From positions 682,001-746,000 of the forward strand of contig CBDCWQ010000022.1 of NCBI GenBank assembly GCA_965223435.1: a DNA stretch of 64,000 nucleotides, given 5' to 3'. The notes beneath the pieces are model-generated. The model worked only from the letters and a program-made list of their open reading frames with translations. It did not search any database and was not told where the DNA came from. The position numbers and the translations under genes are program-made. The DNA is from CBDCWQ01 sp965223435. GTDB lineage: Bacteria; Myxococcota; Kuafuiibacteriia; Kuafuiibacteriales; Kuafuiibacteriaceae. This document shows positions 1-10,122 of this stretch, piece by piece; position 1 is the stretch's first letter; each line of letters starts with the position of its first letter.

Positions 1-3000
1 TCAAATATCGTCTTTTGTTGGGCCCGAGATCCGGAGGCAATGCCAAACTCCGCGAGCGCATGGATCACCAACAATTGGGTGCCCGTTTCGTAGTACGGCG
101 CCACGGCCTCTCCTGAAGGCCCCCGAACCGCAAAAGGAAATTGGGCAAGGCCGCCGCCAGCACCAGAAGGCGAGACCATTCGCGTGGCCAACAATGCGTC
201 AGCCCACCGATTTGCTCTTGGCATATCCCCAGAGGCCAGCGCCGCCAGAATCGCCAGCGCCTGGTCCTGAACCAACGTGACCGATTGGCCCCCGGAGGGC
301 GACGAAGACCCAGACCCCGAGCCACCCGCACCGCTCCCAGAAGGCAGGGACAAAAGAAAACTTCGACTCTGGGTGGATGGTTTTGCCTCCTCAAGAACCG
401 TTCCGTCGCCCCGTTGAACCAATCGGTACGTGGCATTTGGGGCCTCTGTTCCTTGATGGAAAAACCATTGCCCCTGAAACCCAAAATACACCGCCCTCCC
501 GCTCGACGTTCGGTCCGCTTCGCCTCCAGTTGCCGCGAAGAGCTCGTACTGTTCGGTGTCTACGTTCAGCCGCACCAACCTTGCGACCGCGTATGGGGGA
601 AGACTGGCGTCTCCTGATGGTGCCTTCATTGAGGTTTCGAAACGCCAGTCAGAGGTTCCCGTTCCCTTAAGTTTCGCAAAGTCCACCAATCGTTCCTCGC
701 CCTGGGCGATGGTCGAAAGAAGGACCGCGTAACTTTCTGGTAAACCACTCAACCGACCATTGCCCCCCAAGACCTTGCCCTCGAAAACCCAGTGTGTCGG
801 CCAAAAATACTCTCCGAAGGCGTCCGAAAAAGAACCACTCGGACGCTTTTCGGTTCGAACCACAAGCTCAATGTCGGTGACGTTGACCGGAACCGAAGAC
901 CAGGTTCTCCCGTCCACAAACTGCTGCCTTAGGCCGTCGAGGGCGGTCGAAAACCGATAAGTCGTGGGAAGACCATTCACCACCTGCTCGACCATCGGTG
1001 CGGAAGCTCCGAGCTCAGCCCAGGCCGCCGCGCCCAGGTCTCCCTGGGCCGCGCCGGTCACACGCAGGGTCTCTTCATTTTCAAAGTCATCCCCCTCACT
1101 GTTCTTCACCCGAGCCCATCCCTCCTGAGCCAACGTACGGGCGGCAAGAATATCAAGACCTTCGGCATAGTTCTTGAGGGGGCGATCCAAGTCGATGTCC
1201 CGGGCTGCATAGTAGTCGTATACGTCGATGAACCAGATGGCGGACGTATTCGACTGCAGCCTCGACTTCAAATCTTGGATTCGGTGGGTCGAATAGGGGA
1301 AGTTGTGGTCCCTCACAAAGTTCTGCATCTCACGCCAAAGACGATCGGCGACTTCCTGAAAATACGGAGAGCGCGCATGCAGCGGATTCGCGTCCACAAA
1401 GTAGAGCAGTCCCAAAATCAGCCCGGTGGTGGCTTCGAGGTGATAGAGCTTTTCTTGGTCCTCGTTGGCCTCGATGTACCGATCCTTGAACCCCTTCGGA
1501 AAGTAGTGGGCGCCGTAGTAGCTGAAGCCGCGGTAGCTAAGTTCTTTGGCGAAGGTATCGACCGTATAATCCAAACACCGCGCCAGTTTTTCGCGCTCGT
1601 CTTCAGAAATGAAACCGTAGTGGACCGACAACGAAAGCCAGCTGCAATTGTCGATGGCCGAGAACGGATTTCGCTCGAGGCGGCCGTCCACCAGCTCGCC
1701 ACCCGTCACCACGCGCCCATCGGCCTCGTTCCATAATTCGGTGAAGATCGCTTGATTGAGACGATCCCGAAACGCCGTCCATTGTTCCTTTTCGTAACGG
1801 TTGGACAGCAGCACATTCTGCTCATCGTCAGGCTGGGAACGCGCGATTTGGTCCCAGTGTTTCAAAAGGTGGTTGATCACGCTCAGCGTGTCGAGGTTGT
1901 GCTCGGTGACCACGTTGGTAGCCTTTGCCCGTTGCTGAAGAACCAGGAATTCATTGACAGTGACCAGATGAACCCCAACCAACTCGGCCTCATCGTTTTC
2001 GTCCCATGTCAGCGTCTCCACCGCAGGCGGCTTCAGTGGGTTGTAGATGTCATATCCCACGGCATCAAGAATGTCGTAGTACGCCCACGACAGGCTTGGA
2101 TCGGACACATCCAAAATTTCTCCGGGTGTGTTGGCATACTTCAGCCCCTGCGTGGTCCAGCCGGCGGTCATCAGATCGACCCCTGGCTCAAAGTGCTGCA
2201 TGAGGCCGTACAAGCCATCCATGTAACACTGGTAAAAATGGTTTCGGCGATCCTGCGGAAGCTCCGAAAAGACCTCAGACACCATAAAGGCGCCAAGCCC
2301 ATGAATCACCCAGGCATTGGCCCCCGTCACCAGGCGTTGGTCTTTCCAGGTGTCGAGAAAAGTATTGGTCGAAAAGTGCCACCCACCGAGCGTTTGCTCA
2401 CCGTTTTCGCCGGTAAGGATCACTGCGGTTCGGCAAATGTAGTCCGCTAGGCGTTCGGCCCGCTCACCGCCGTTTCGGCTGTACTGCGCCAACGCAATAC
2501 CCTGTCCGTATGCCCACACCCGGCCATACCGTGCCAAAAACGTGGTGTCTGCCTCCGAAACGTCGGCGGCGTATTCGCGCTGCGCCCCAGAAATCGGGTC
2601 ATACAGCCCGTCCACCAGGCTCTTGGCCTTGAGGTAATTGCCCCGGGCATCGGCCGACAGCACCACGGTCTCTTGGAGTTCTCCCGAAACCTCGCTGGCG
2701 GATGCTGCCTGGAGCGCGCCGAAGCCTACGCCACCGAGCGGCTCGACCGAAGACAGTGCAGCCGCGCCCACTTCAAGCACCGCTGGCTTCAACCCACCGC
2801 TGGCCCCAGCCAATTCTTGGCCACCCGATTGCGCGCTCTGGACCAAGCCAAGAGCGGTCCCACCGCCAGTGCCAACCCCAAATTCGACCGAAACCGTACG
2901 ACTTCGATCAAACCCCTCGAGCGCTTCGGAGGCCACGCTCGCGCCCCCCAAAAGATGAACGGGTCCATCTTCGCCACAGTTGCTGGTCTGCATATGGTAC

Positions 3001-6000
3001 TGATTCACACACTCCAGCGAGACAGAGGCGTTTTGGTTCACGACCACCTCGGACGGGACCGTCACCTCGACGGCACGCTCCTCAAGGACCGGCCTCCCTC
3101 CGCGGCTCAACACAACCTGATCCGCGCGCCCGTCCCCGGCCTGGCGAACCCAAGCCGCGATAAAAAGTGTCTCGTGGGCCACCAGAGACGGAACGCCGTA
3201 GAGGCGGTCAGACCCCTGACCGTGGTTGCTCGAATGCACGCTTCGGGGAGGCCGATGATTCAGGCTCTGAACCTCATCCCAGCGCCCATCACCGGTGTCT
3301 CGTAAAAACACGATCTCGGCATCGTCAGGCCCGGCGCCAGGCGCATAGTAGACCATCCCAAGATCTCCCGTCGACGACACCGCCATATCGGGCACGTATC
3401 CAGTGGCCACTTTCTTGGACGCACTCCAGCTGACACCCCCGTCATCCGAGTAAGAAACGTGAATCGGGTTGGAGCCCAACACGTTGGGGTTTGAAGACGG
3501 ACCCTTTTCAAACACCGCCACCATTTGCCCACTCGGGGTCTTCAAGACTCGGGGACGAGAAGGGGCATCGGCAAAAGATGCGTCCCAGTCGTCGTCAACC
3601 ACCGACCGCCGCCAGGACTGCTCTACGTTGTCCTTCCAGACATCGGTTCCTTGGTCGGGCCACGTGCCATCCTGATGGGGCCTTTGCGCCACCTTGATCT
3701 GGTCCTGTTCGTACCACTGGCCTTCGTATCGATATTGGAAAGCGCCACCGAGGTCGGCGACAAGGTCCTCATCGCCTGGCTCGTACGCCTTTTTCCAGGT
3801 CTCGCGCCACCCCACCACCAGCTTGGTGGGAACAAGGCGCTGGACGACCGTTTCGCTGTAAACCGGATTCTCAAGCGCTTCGAACCAAGCCGGGTGAGGG
3901 ACGGATTTGTTGTCCCACATGCGCCGTTGCCGCGCGATGATGGTGACCCCATCGTCCCCGACAAAAAGCGAGGGCATATACACATACGCTTCCTCGATGC
4001 GTTCCAAATAGGGGCCCAGGGTTTGGTCGGGGTTTTCGGGATCGGGCGCGCCACTGACGGGATACGACTCCTCGCACCAACAGTCGGGGCAGACGCAGTG
4101 CCCATCAACCGGCTCATAGTAGCCTTTGTATCGGACCACCTCCGTCGCCTCGGTGCGCACCTTGACATCAAAGACGTTGAGCGCCTCCACCGAAAAGTCC
4201 TTCGCATAAAAAGCCTTGCCCCCCTCGCCGAAGACCAGATGATTGACCCCCCGCGCATCAAACTCGAGATCGATGCCCCGTATCCAAGATGGGCTCTTCC
4301 GCAAGAGCGACGGCTCCGAGAAACTGAACCCACCGTCCACGCTCGTGGCCACATAGGCCTGCATCCCCTGGGCGTCTGGCTGCGTCGACGTTGCCGTCCA
4401 GACCACCGCCACCCGTTCGCCCCTTGCCGCCAAGGCAAGCTCCGCGACCCGTCGCGAACCATTGGGCGTCTCAAACCCCCGAGGTCTCTGCCAAGACCGA
4501 AGCTTCGCAAACTTCTCACTCCTTTGGTATTCGATGCGATCTGCCACATCTTCCGAACCACCCCGAAGCACATACGCCATGTGGGTATAGACCGGGCCCG
4601 AGTGATCATCGCCCGGTTGGCTGATGGCCATCGCCGGCAAGGCGGCATGAACCGCGCCAACCGTCACGGCGCTCGGGGTTTCAAAGGTCTCTTCGGCGAG
4701 CGGCAAAGCCGGAGGCTCAAGACTCAACTCAATCTGATTGGAGCGTTTGGACTCCAAAAAGTCGCCGCCCGAACTTGGAATCAAAGTCGTGACGTGAAAC
4801 CGCTCCTTCTCAGAGAAGTAGGGGACGGTGGTTTCATGAGACAAAGCCTCACCGATCTGGATTCCCTTTCCGTTGTGGTATACACGATGCTTCAGCTCGG
4901 TGCCGTTGGGGATCTGAGTGCCATCTTCGAGGTGCGTAGGCGCTTTCCATCGCAAAAAGACTTTTCCGCCGTCCGCCCACGCTATCACCCCATGAGGCGC
5001 CAGCGTTTTGGTCGCACTCACAAAACCCTCGGGTCGATAAGTCACCACAATTTCCTGAGAAGCGACGTTGTGTGCCCGATCGCTTGCTTGAAGCGTGATG
5101 GGGTTTTCGCCGGCAGACAGGTCTACCGAGACGGAAAAACGGCCATGGTCATCGACTTGAACAAACTGCGACGCGTGCTGAGCGTGGACGAGCGTAACCT
5201 GGTCCAAATGGGCATCGACAACCAAGCCTTCCAGCACATACTCAGGGCCGTACACCGTCTCTCGATTCTTGCCGCGGAGGCTGATCGCCGGAGGATCGCG
5301 GTCTAAGACCACGCGGCGTATGTGCTCAGCTTCATGCTCCGCGGCATCGCGAGCGACGATACGAAAAATACTCTCGCCTTCGGGAAGCTCAACCACCGAC
5401 TGAAAGGCGCCGGTGGCCGTGGCCACGATGACTTCGTTGATTCGAACAAACTGGAGATGATCGTCTTGAACGTGTCCCAGCACACTGAAGAGCGGTATGT
5501 TGGTGTACAGGCGCTCTGGGCCAGGCGAATCGATAAAGAGCGCTGGTACCGACACGTCAGAACCAGGCGATCGGAGAAATTCTTCGGCCCCAAAATAGGT
5601 CACCTTCCAGCCTAAATCGACCCCTTTGGGACTGATGTTTTCGACCTCCACAGCCTCCGCGGAAGGTTGGCCGGACCACCGAGATTGAATATTGGGCAGA
5701 TCTGAAAAATAGACATGCGCCCGTTGCCAGTCAGACGATGCCCCACCTTCGATCAGAGAAGAAAACGCCAATCTCTGGACGCCCCCTGAGGGGTCCGTCA
5801 CCACCACATCAAAATCGGTACCGGGTTCCGGAGAAACCGCGTCGATGAAGAAGCCAACTGGGGCGTCTATGTCCGGCGAAGGATGATGATCGAGGCCTCC
5901 AAACTTGGGCACAAAGACCGAGCCGTGTTCGTCTACAAACAACCCGACCAATCGCCGCGACAAATTCTTGGCCGCATCAACCGCCACAAATTCGAGAACT

Positions 6001-7118
6001 TGAAGGCCTGAGGCCAAGGCGGATTTGGAAAACCCATAAACGAAATGTTCTGAAAACACGTCGACCGGCTGCCCGTTGATCCGAAAATCGGTGAGGGTGG
6101 CATCGGTGACCGTGCCGTGGATACGGATGAGGTCCGCAGCCGCAATCTCGTTGGGCTCCGGAACGCTCAATTCGATGCGTGGCGCGAGATTGTCAAAATG
6201 GACGCGGCGCGTCACCCGGGTTTGTCGGCCGGCGGCATCGATGGCCGACACGGTCACCCGATTGAGGCCAGGCTCGAGCCACACTGCTTGCTCAAAGCTC
6301 TGACTCTCATGGCCAAGAACCACACCATTGACCGAAAAAGCGACCATGCGCTCGTCGTAGACCTCTCCTTTGAGGACAATCGATGGGTGCTTGGAGTAGA
6401 CCTCCTCGCGAGGTGGGTGGGCAATTCGGATCAGCGGTGGCCAGAGATCGTCCGCATCCAAAGCGCGGGTCGCGGTGGCAGTCTTGCCCATAGAAGCCAC
6501 GGCAGAATCCTGGCCAGACACAGAACGCCCCCCTTCGAGAGGACAACGGGGCGCCTGCACCCCCGCATCATCCAATCGCCAAGCGCCCGGGTCGCAGCTT
6601 TGTGGGTATTCAACCCAGTAGCTTTGCCCCTGCTTCAGCGCACCACTGGTCACGGGCACCAAGCGCTGTTCGGGCACACTCCACGCGTACGCACGCAGCG
6701 CGCCGAGTTCTGCCAGAGAAACCGACAGCGAGGGATGCAGAAACTGTCCCCAGTCATTCCCCTGCGGCAAAGTCTCAGGGACCGACATGAACGCCGAATG
6801 CACATCCTCACCCTCTGGCGCGACGTAAACCCAGTACATCAGGTCGGGGCGAAGCGTTCGGGCACGAACATAGTGGCGTTCAAAACGCCCGATTTCGGGG
6901 TTGTACACCTGCTCGATGGCCCAAGCAGCCCACCGCCCTTCCACAAGCCCCTCGAAAAGCGAAGCGTCGTCCGACGATGCGGAAAAGAGGGTCCACCCGC
7001 TCTGTAGCGCCTGCGACGAGCCCTCATACGAAACTTCACCCGTCCCGCACGACCAAAGAAGCACAAGTGGAAGCAACAAACGTTGCTGACAGCGGCGAAC
7101 CAAGCCTAAGGTCTTCAA
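1..7118 (-). CDS. Giant secreted lipoprotein, family member A (3'-partial at window edge)
   Basis: The reading frame is open without a stop from a TTG at 7118 to the left edge, giving at least 2372 residues. I checked the forward triplets through this frame. TTG is chosen because AGGAG (7127-7131) lies 8 nt upstream. The N-terminus KTLGLVRRCQQR then LLLPLVLLWSCG is a type II (lipoprotein) signal peptide with Cys near residue 24. Order seen: a GWT/YWVY module repeated about twice (to ~210); Ig-like beta domains (~225-690); a fibronectin III-like stretch (~700-790); an Asp-box propeller-like region (~800-1320, e.g. SVDGGFSF, SDDGGVSW) containing CVCPDCWCEESY near 1010-1020; and an alpha/alpha-toroid-like region (~1520-1980) with VVTEHNLDTLSVINH and AIDNCSWLSLSV. 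The last two regions are shared with the products at 11628-19916 and 29492-39886. A polysaccharide-active or cell-surface role is inferred. No catalytic residues are assigned and the C-terminus is outside the window. Confidence 0.85.
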   Translation of the reverse strand, partial: MKTLGLVRRCQQRLLLPLVLLWSCGTGEVSYEGSSQALQSGWTLFSASSDDASLFEGLVEGRWAAWAIEQVYNPEIGRFERHYVRARTLRPDLMYWVYVAPEGEDVHSAFMSVPETLPQGNDWGQFLHPSLSVSLAELGALRAYAWSVPEQRLVPVTSGALKQGQSYWVEYPQSCDPGAWRLDDAGVQAPRCPLEGGRSVSGQDSAVASMGKTATATRALDADDLWPPLIRIAHPPREEVYSKHPSIVLKGEVYDERMVAFSVNGVVLGHESQSFEQAVWLEPGLNRVTVSAIDAAGRQTRVTRRVHFDNLAPRIELSVPEPNEIAAADLIRIHGTVTDATLTDFRINGQPVDVFSEHFVYGFSKSALASGLQVLEFVAVDAAKNLSRRLVGLFVDEHGSVFVPKFGGLDHHPSPDIDAPVGFFIDAVSPEPGTDFDVVVTDPSGGVQRLAFSSLIEGGASSDWQRAHVYFSDLPNIQSRWSGQPSAEAVEVENISPKGVDLGWKVTYFGAEEFLRSPGSDVSVPALFIDSPGPERLYTNIPLFSVLGHVQDDHLQFVRINEVIVATATGAFQSVVELPEGESIFRIVARDAAEHEAEHIRRVVLDRDPPAISLRGKNRETVYGPEYVLEGLVVDAHLDQVTLVHAQHASQFVQVDDHGRFSVSVDLSAGENPITLQASDRAHNVASQEIVVTYRPEGFVSATKTLAPHGVIAWADGGKVFLRWKAPTHLEDGTQIPNGTELKHRVYHNGKGIQIGEALSHETTVPYFSEKERFHVTTLIPSSGGDFLESKRSNQIELSLEPPALPLAEETFETPSAVTVGAVHAALPAMAISQPGDDHSGPVYTHMAYVLRGGSEDVADRIEYQRSEKFAKLRSWQRPRGFETPNGSRRVAELALAARGERVAVVWTATSTQPDAQGMQAYVATSVDGGFSFSEPSLLRKSPSWIRGIDLEFDARGVNHLVFGEGGKAFYAKDFSVEALNVFDVKVRTEATEVVRYKGYYEPVDGHCVCPDCWCEESYPVSGAPDPENPDQTLGPYLERIEEAYVYMPSLFVGDDGVTIIARQRRMWDNKSVPHPAWFEALENPVYSETVVQRLVPTKLVVGWRETWKKAYEPGDEDLVADLGGAFQYRYEGQWYEQDQIKVAQRPHQDGTWPDQGTDVWKDNVEQSWRRSVVDDDWDASFADAPSRPRVLKTPSGQMVAVFEKGPSSNPNVLGSNPIHVSYSDDGGVSWSASKKVATGYVPDMAVSSTGDLGMVYYAPGAGPDDAEIVFLRDTGDGRWDEVQSLNHRPPRSVHSSNHGQGSDRLYGVPSLVAHETLFIAAWVRQAGDGRADQVVLSRGGRPVLEERAVEVTVPSEVVVNQNASVSLECVNQYHMQTSNCGEDGPVHLLGGASVASEALEGFDRSRTVSVEFGVGTGGGTALGLVQSAQSGGQELAGASGGLKPAVLEVGAAALSSVEPLGGVGFGALQAASASEVSGELQETVVLSADARGNYLKAKSLVDGLYDPISGAQREYAADVSEADTTFLARYGRVWAYGQGIALAQYSRNGGERAERLADYICRTAVILTGENGEQTLGGWHFSTNTFLDTWKDQRLVTGANAWVIHGLGAFMVSEVFSELPQDRRNHFYQCYMDGLYGLMQHFEPGVDLMTAGWTTQGLKYANTPGEILDVSDPSLSWAYYDILDAVGYDIYNPLKPPAVETLTWDENDEAELVGVHLVTVNEFLVLQQRAKATNVVTEHNLDTLSVINHLLKHWDQIARSQPDDEQNVLLSNRYEKEQWTAFRDRLNQAIFTELWNEADGRVVTGGELVDGRLERNPFSAIDNCSWLSLSVHYGFISEDEREKLARCLDYTVDTFAKELSYRGFSYYGAHYFPKGFKDRYIEANEDQEKLYHLEATTGLILGLLYFVDANPLHARSPYFQEVADRLWREMQNFVRDHNFPYSTHRIQDLKSRLQSNTSAIWFIDVYDYYAARDIDLDRPLKNYAEGLDILAARTLAQEGWARVKNSEGDDFENEETLRVTGAAQGDLGAAAWAELGASAPMVEQVVNGLPTTYRFSTALDGLRQQFVDGRTWSSVPVNVTDIELVVRTEKRPSGSFSDAFGEYFWPTHWVFEGKVLGGNGRLSGLPESYAVLLSTIAQGEERLVDFAKLKGTGTSDWRFETSMKAPSGDASLPPYAVARLVRLNVDTEQYELFAATGGEADRTSSGRAVYFGFQGQWFFHQGTEAPNATYRLVQRGDGTVLEEAKPSTQSRSFLLSLPSGSGAGGSGSGSSSPSGGQSVTLVQDQALAILAALASGDMPRANRWADALLATRMVSPSGAGGGLAQFPFAVRGPSGEAVAPYYETGTQLLVIHALAEFGIASGSRAQQKTIF

Positions 7119-7591
7119 AACAACCACTCCTTTTCGGGCGCGCCCGGGTCACAAAAAGGCGCAAAGCAGGCGACCCAACAGCCTTTGCCCTCTCGCCCCA
7201 GCGGCCGAAGACCCCTTGGGTAAGGCAACAGGTTTATTGAACATTTGACGCCAAAACGATTCCTCCATGCCTTGGCGACCGCCCAATCCCACCCGCGCTT
7301 CTATGCTCTTCGAAATCACCATGTCCAGGGCAAGCTTACCTGCTGTCCTACATCGCATGCGGCCGACCGTGGCTTGGGCGCACCGACATCCAAACACATA
7401 GGGTTTAACGGAGCAGGCCTGGATCCGACGAAGCACTTCCAGGAGGTGTCCAGGACGCTTTTGCGGCCGACAAATCCACCCGGACCGATGGCGGATGACA
7501 CCCCCAGCCCTGGTTTGGGGACACCACTTCCACCTCCGAAGCCCGGTCATTCCGGGGTCGGAACATTATTTGCACTGGCATGGGGCTTGCG
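7119..7591. other. Intergenic, divergent promoters expected
   Basis: About 470 bp between the leftward giant gene and the rightward repeat protein. Short ORFs occur on both strands, but none has a convincing SD, signal peptide or recognisable domain. It must hold promoters for both flanking genes. I could not pick a clear -35/-10 pair. Confidence 0.4.
7127..7131 (-). promoter_or_regulatory. Shine-Dalgarno fixing a TTG start
   Basis: AGGAG on the minus strand, 8 nt before TTG at 7118. The in-frame GTG upstream begins within this SD, so it cannot use it. TTG directly precedes the basic plus hydrophobic lipoprotein leader. Confidence 0.6.
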
Positions 7592-9265
7592 ATGAACGAC
7601 GAGCCCAACCCACGTACCGGCGAAATTACCGTTTACCCAAACGAGCCCAGCCAGTTCGAAAATCCGGCCACCCAATTCGGCATTCACCACGACCAACATC
7701 TCCTGCGAACGTGGCAGAAAAACCCGTACCGAACGCCCACCCACATCTGGGCACCTCCGGTCCCGCTCCCAGACTTTGAGACGTCTGGATCTGCGCGCAC
7801 GAGCGCCCGAGCGTTGTTGAGGTATATGAGCAATAGGACTGCCGACTTGTCGGTCGCTTCTGCAGAAATCGCAAAGAACGTGAGTGCTGCCGTGGTCCGC
7901 ACCCTCAAGGAAGCGGGCATGCGAACGGGCATGTTTCTGAGCGCCTCCTTCCGCCAGGGGGCTGCCCGGGCAGACGAGCGCAAGCGGTTGGCGGCCGCGC
8001 AGTTGCGGGTGCTCCACCGCAGAATGAGCCACGTTGCGGAGGCCCAACCTCAGCCACCGGCCACGCACCGAAACCAAACTCTACCGCTCCAGGGGGCCCT
8101 GCCTACGGATCTGACCGGAATGGACCCCGATCGGGACGAACGTTCGAAGTCGGCCACTCGACTGATCGTTGCGCCGCAGCCCCGGCCTGGAGCGACCGCT
8201 TTGCTCACCCCGAATGCAGCCCCGCCCGAACAAGGGCCCACATCCATCACATCCCGTCCGGAGCCGGTCACGATGATCACCCAAGCTCCACCCCCTGAGG
8301 AGCAGGAGACATTCCACTGGCCGGAAGCCGTCACGGCACTCAACCCGGCAAGCGCCCTCAAGAGACGCGAGGAAATCATCTCCAAAGCAGCCCCAGGTTC
8401 TCACGAGCCAAAAGCCGCCCCTTCACCCAGCCACGCCGACCCCTCCAAGGAGCCGCGAACTTCGCACCGATCGGGGTCCGCGACTTTACCCAGCCATGCT
8501 GCCCATTCCAAAAAACAACGCACCGCTCGCGGAGCAGGGCCTATCACTTCGCCCGGCCATGCAGCCGCGCCAAAAAAACAAGGAGCCGCTCAACGTCCAG
8601 AGCCCATCACTTCACCCTGCCATATCGCCATACCTCAGGAGGAACAAGAAAGCGCTCGACGACCAGAGCCCATTACTTCCCCCTGCCATGTCGTCACGCC
8701 ACACGACGAACAAAAGACCGCTCGACGGCCCAGATCCGTCACTTCACCCTGCCACATAGCCACCCCCAACGAACCACGAACCCCCCGCCGGGCGGAATCC
8801 ATCACTTCGCCCAGCCAAGCAGCCACCCCGAACGAACCCCGAACCCGCCGCCGGGCAGAGCCCGTCACCTCGCCCCGCGCCATCGTCCGCCAAGAACCAG
8901 AGACCACCACTCGCCGGCCGGAGCCGGTCGCCTCGCCCCCCGACCAAAAAGCCCCACGCATGGAGCGTCGGGCACGTCGTCCAGGCCGTTCGGAGTCCGT
9001 CACCCAACTGATCTCCGGCCCCACGCCGAGCGAGACTGGGTCAAGGGCATGGGTCACACCCACAAGTGACCATGAACCTCCGGACACGGTCCACCCCGGC
9101 GCCCAAACGCTGATCGTCTCAAGCCGCGCTAGCGCCCGAGAAATAACCTCGAAGATCGTGCGCTCCACAGGGCGTCGAGTCACAAAACGGACGTCGTCCC
9201 TCAGACAACCGACCGGCCCCAAAGGGCGCTCCAAGAACCACCGTGCGACCTCCAAATCACGGTAG
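7592..9265 (+). CDS. Basic, Pro/Thr/Ser-rich repeat protein of unknown function
   Basis: Start taken at ATG 7592 (MNDEPNPRTGE), with an alternative ATG at 7580. Neither has a good SD. The first ~150 residues look like ordinary globular or helical sequence, including a helical AEIAKNVSAAVVRTLKEAG stretch and an RxAxxxKRL-type helix. From about residue 270 to 475 the protein is a run of about nine degenerate 21-22-residue units of the form [PS][IV]TSPCHIATPxEEQxxARRPE, followed by a Lys/Arg-rich tail. No signal peptide is visible. The composition predicts a disordered, positively charged C-terminal half that could bind nucleic acid or a polyanion, but that is inference only. I do not recognise the family. 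A long minus-strand ORF overlaps the repeats and is judged a shadow, because the plus-strand N-terminal half has the more protein-like composition. Confidence 0.55.
   Translation: MNDEPNPRTGEITVYPNEPSQFENPATQFGIHHDQHLLRTWQKNPYRTPTHIWAPPVPLPDFETSGSARTSARALLRYMSNRTADLSVASAEIAKNVSAAVVRTLKEAGMRTGMFLSASFRQGAARADERKRLAAAQLRVLHRRMSHVAEAQPQPPATHRNQTLPLQGALPTDLTGMDPDRDERSKSATRLIVAPQPRPGATALLTPNAAPPEQGPTSITSRPEPVTMITQAPPPEEQETFHWPEAVTALNPASALKRREEIISKAAPGSHEPKAAPSPSHADPSKEPRTSHRSGSATLPSHAAHSKKQRTARGAGPITSPGHAAAPKKQGAAQRPEPITSPCHIAIPQEEQESARRPEPITSPCHVVTPHDEQKTARRPRSVTSPCHIATPNEPRTPRRAESITSPSQAATPNEPRTRRRAEPVTSPRAIVRQEPETTTRRPEPVASPPDQKAPRMERRARRPGRSESVTQLISGPTPSETGSRAWVTPTSDHEPPDTVHPGAQTLIVSSRASAREITSKIVRSTGRRVTKRTSSLRQPTGPKGRSKNHRATSKSR
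8405..9010 (+). repeat. Coding tandem repeat, 63-66 bp period
   Basis: About nine degenerate copies encode units such as PITSPCHIAIPQEEQESARR and SVTSPCHIATPNEPRTPRR. The later copies are the most regular and the first and last are eroded. The repeat lies wholly inside the unknown basic protein and keeps its frame, as expected for in-frame unit expansion. Confidence 0.7.
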
Positions 9266-9401
9266 AGGAAGGATTGCGTCAAACAACCGTCCGTAGACCA
9301 ATCCCCTAGCCGGATACGATAGCAAAAGAGCCGAGGGACCCAAGATGTGGCAGCGATCACTTCGTGGAAACATTCGGCCCTTTCTGGCACAAGGGTTAGA
9401 G

Positions 9402-9899
9402 ATGCGGCCGAAGAGAACATCCAACAAGAACCATGATCGCAACGTACATTGGCTATCGTTCTCAATAGCCATCGCGGCAATTGCGTGCACCCCGGACCGA
9501 CAGACAGACGCAACCGAGGCGAGCGCGTCCTTGGCGCCCACGCTTGATCAGCAGGTCGCGAGAACCGGCCGCGCGGACAGCAGCCCACCGCACTACGTGG
9601 GTCATGCAAGTACGGCAAGCGGAACATGTGTGTACGACGGATTCATCTATGCTCGCGGCATTGCACAAAAAATCCAAGACCCAAGCCTGGCGCGCTCGGT
9701 GGCCTCGAACCGTGCTCGCGCTGCGCTTCAAAACCCAAGCCCATCCACCGCGACGGTTTCAGTCGTCGGTGCCGAGGTTATCGCGATCGAGAAAAAAAAT
9801 GGAACGACGATCGCCATCGCCAGAAAACCCCTGGAGCCCCACAGGCGCGACCTCCCTGAATGCAATGGCCCCCGCCCGCTCAAGCTCTCTCATCTTTGA
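9402..9899 (+). CDS. LPP20-like outer-membrane lipoprotein
   Basis: About 165 residues. ATG 9402 is chosen because AAGGG lies 6 nt upstream and because it gives a clean lipoprotein leader: MRPKRTSNKNHDRN, then hydrophobic HWLSFSIAIAAIAC with a lipobox ending in Cys. The upstream in-frame ATG (9345) would bury the leader. The mature part carries YDGFIYARGIAQKIQDPS followed by LARSVASNRARAALQ. This matches the pattern of LPP20/FlgT-type lipoprotein domains (aromatic-rich strand, a GxG-like turn, DxxLAxxxAxxRAR helix). Such proteins usually sit in the outer membrane, and their biochemical role is mostly unknown. It precedes the flippase gene by 223 bp in the same orientation, so a functional link is possible but unproven. 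Confidence 0.65.
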   Translation: MRPKRTSNKNHDRNVHWLSFSIAIAAIACTPDRQTDATEASASLAPTLDQQVARTGRADSSPPHYVGHASTASGTCVYDGFIYARGIAQKIQDPSLARSVASNRARAALQNPSPSTATVSVVGAEVIAIEKKNGTTIAIARKPLEPHRRDLPECNGPRPLKLSHL

Positions 9900-10122
9900 C
9901 ACGAATTCGCGCGCTGGGTGCCCGAGCCTCACCCCATAGGTTCGGGTTTACCGCCGAACCCAAACCGGCACTGTGCTGGACCGCATCGCCAACCACCCAA
10001 CTCGAACACCTGCTTGCCCGGACCGTATGGTCAACACAAAGCTCGTATGAGCCGGCTCCACAGACGCCGGTGCGCGGGCGAATAAACTGGATCAGCAGCA
10101 CCATCAATGACTAAGAAGCCGG

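Noticed and set aside
3525..5306. 593-residue plus-strand ORF
   Set aside because: It lies antisense to the left-edge giant gene, whose conserved motifs are shared with two paralogs. The plus frame has no SD or recognisable domain.
8405..9010. CRISPR array
   Set aside because: The repeats are contiguous, degenerate and in frame within a coding region, with no unique spacers and no cas genes.
8635..9627. 330-residue minus-strand ORF over the repeat region
   Set aside because: It mirrors the plus-strand tandem repeats. The plus-strand protein has a globular N-terminal half, and a second lipoprotein gene begins in the same region on the plus strand.
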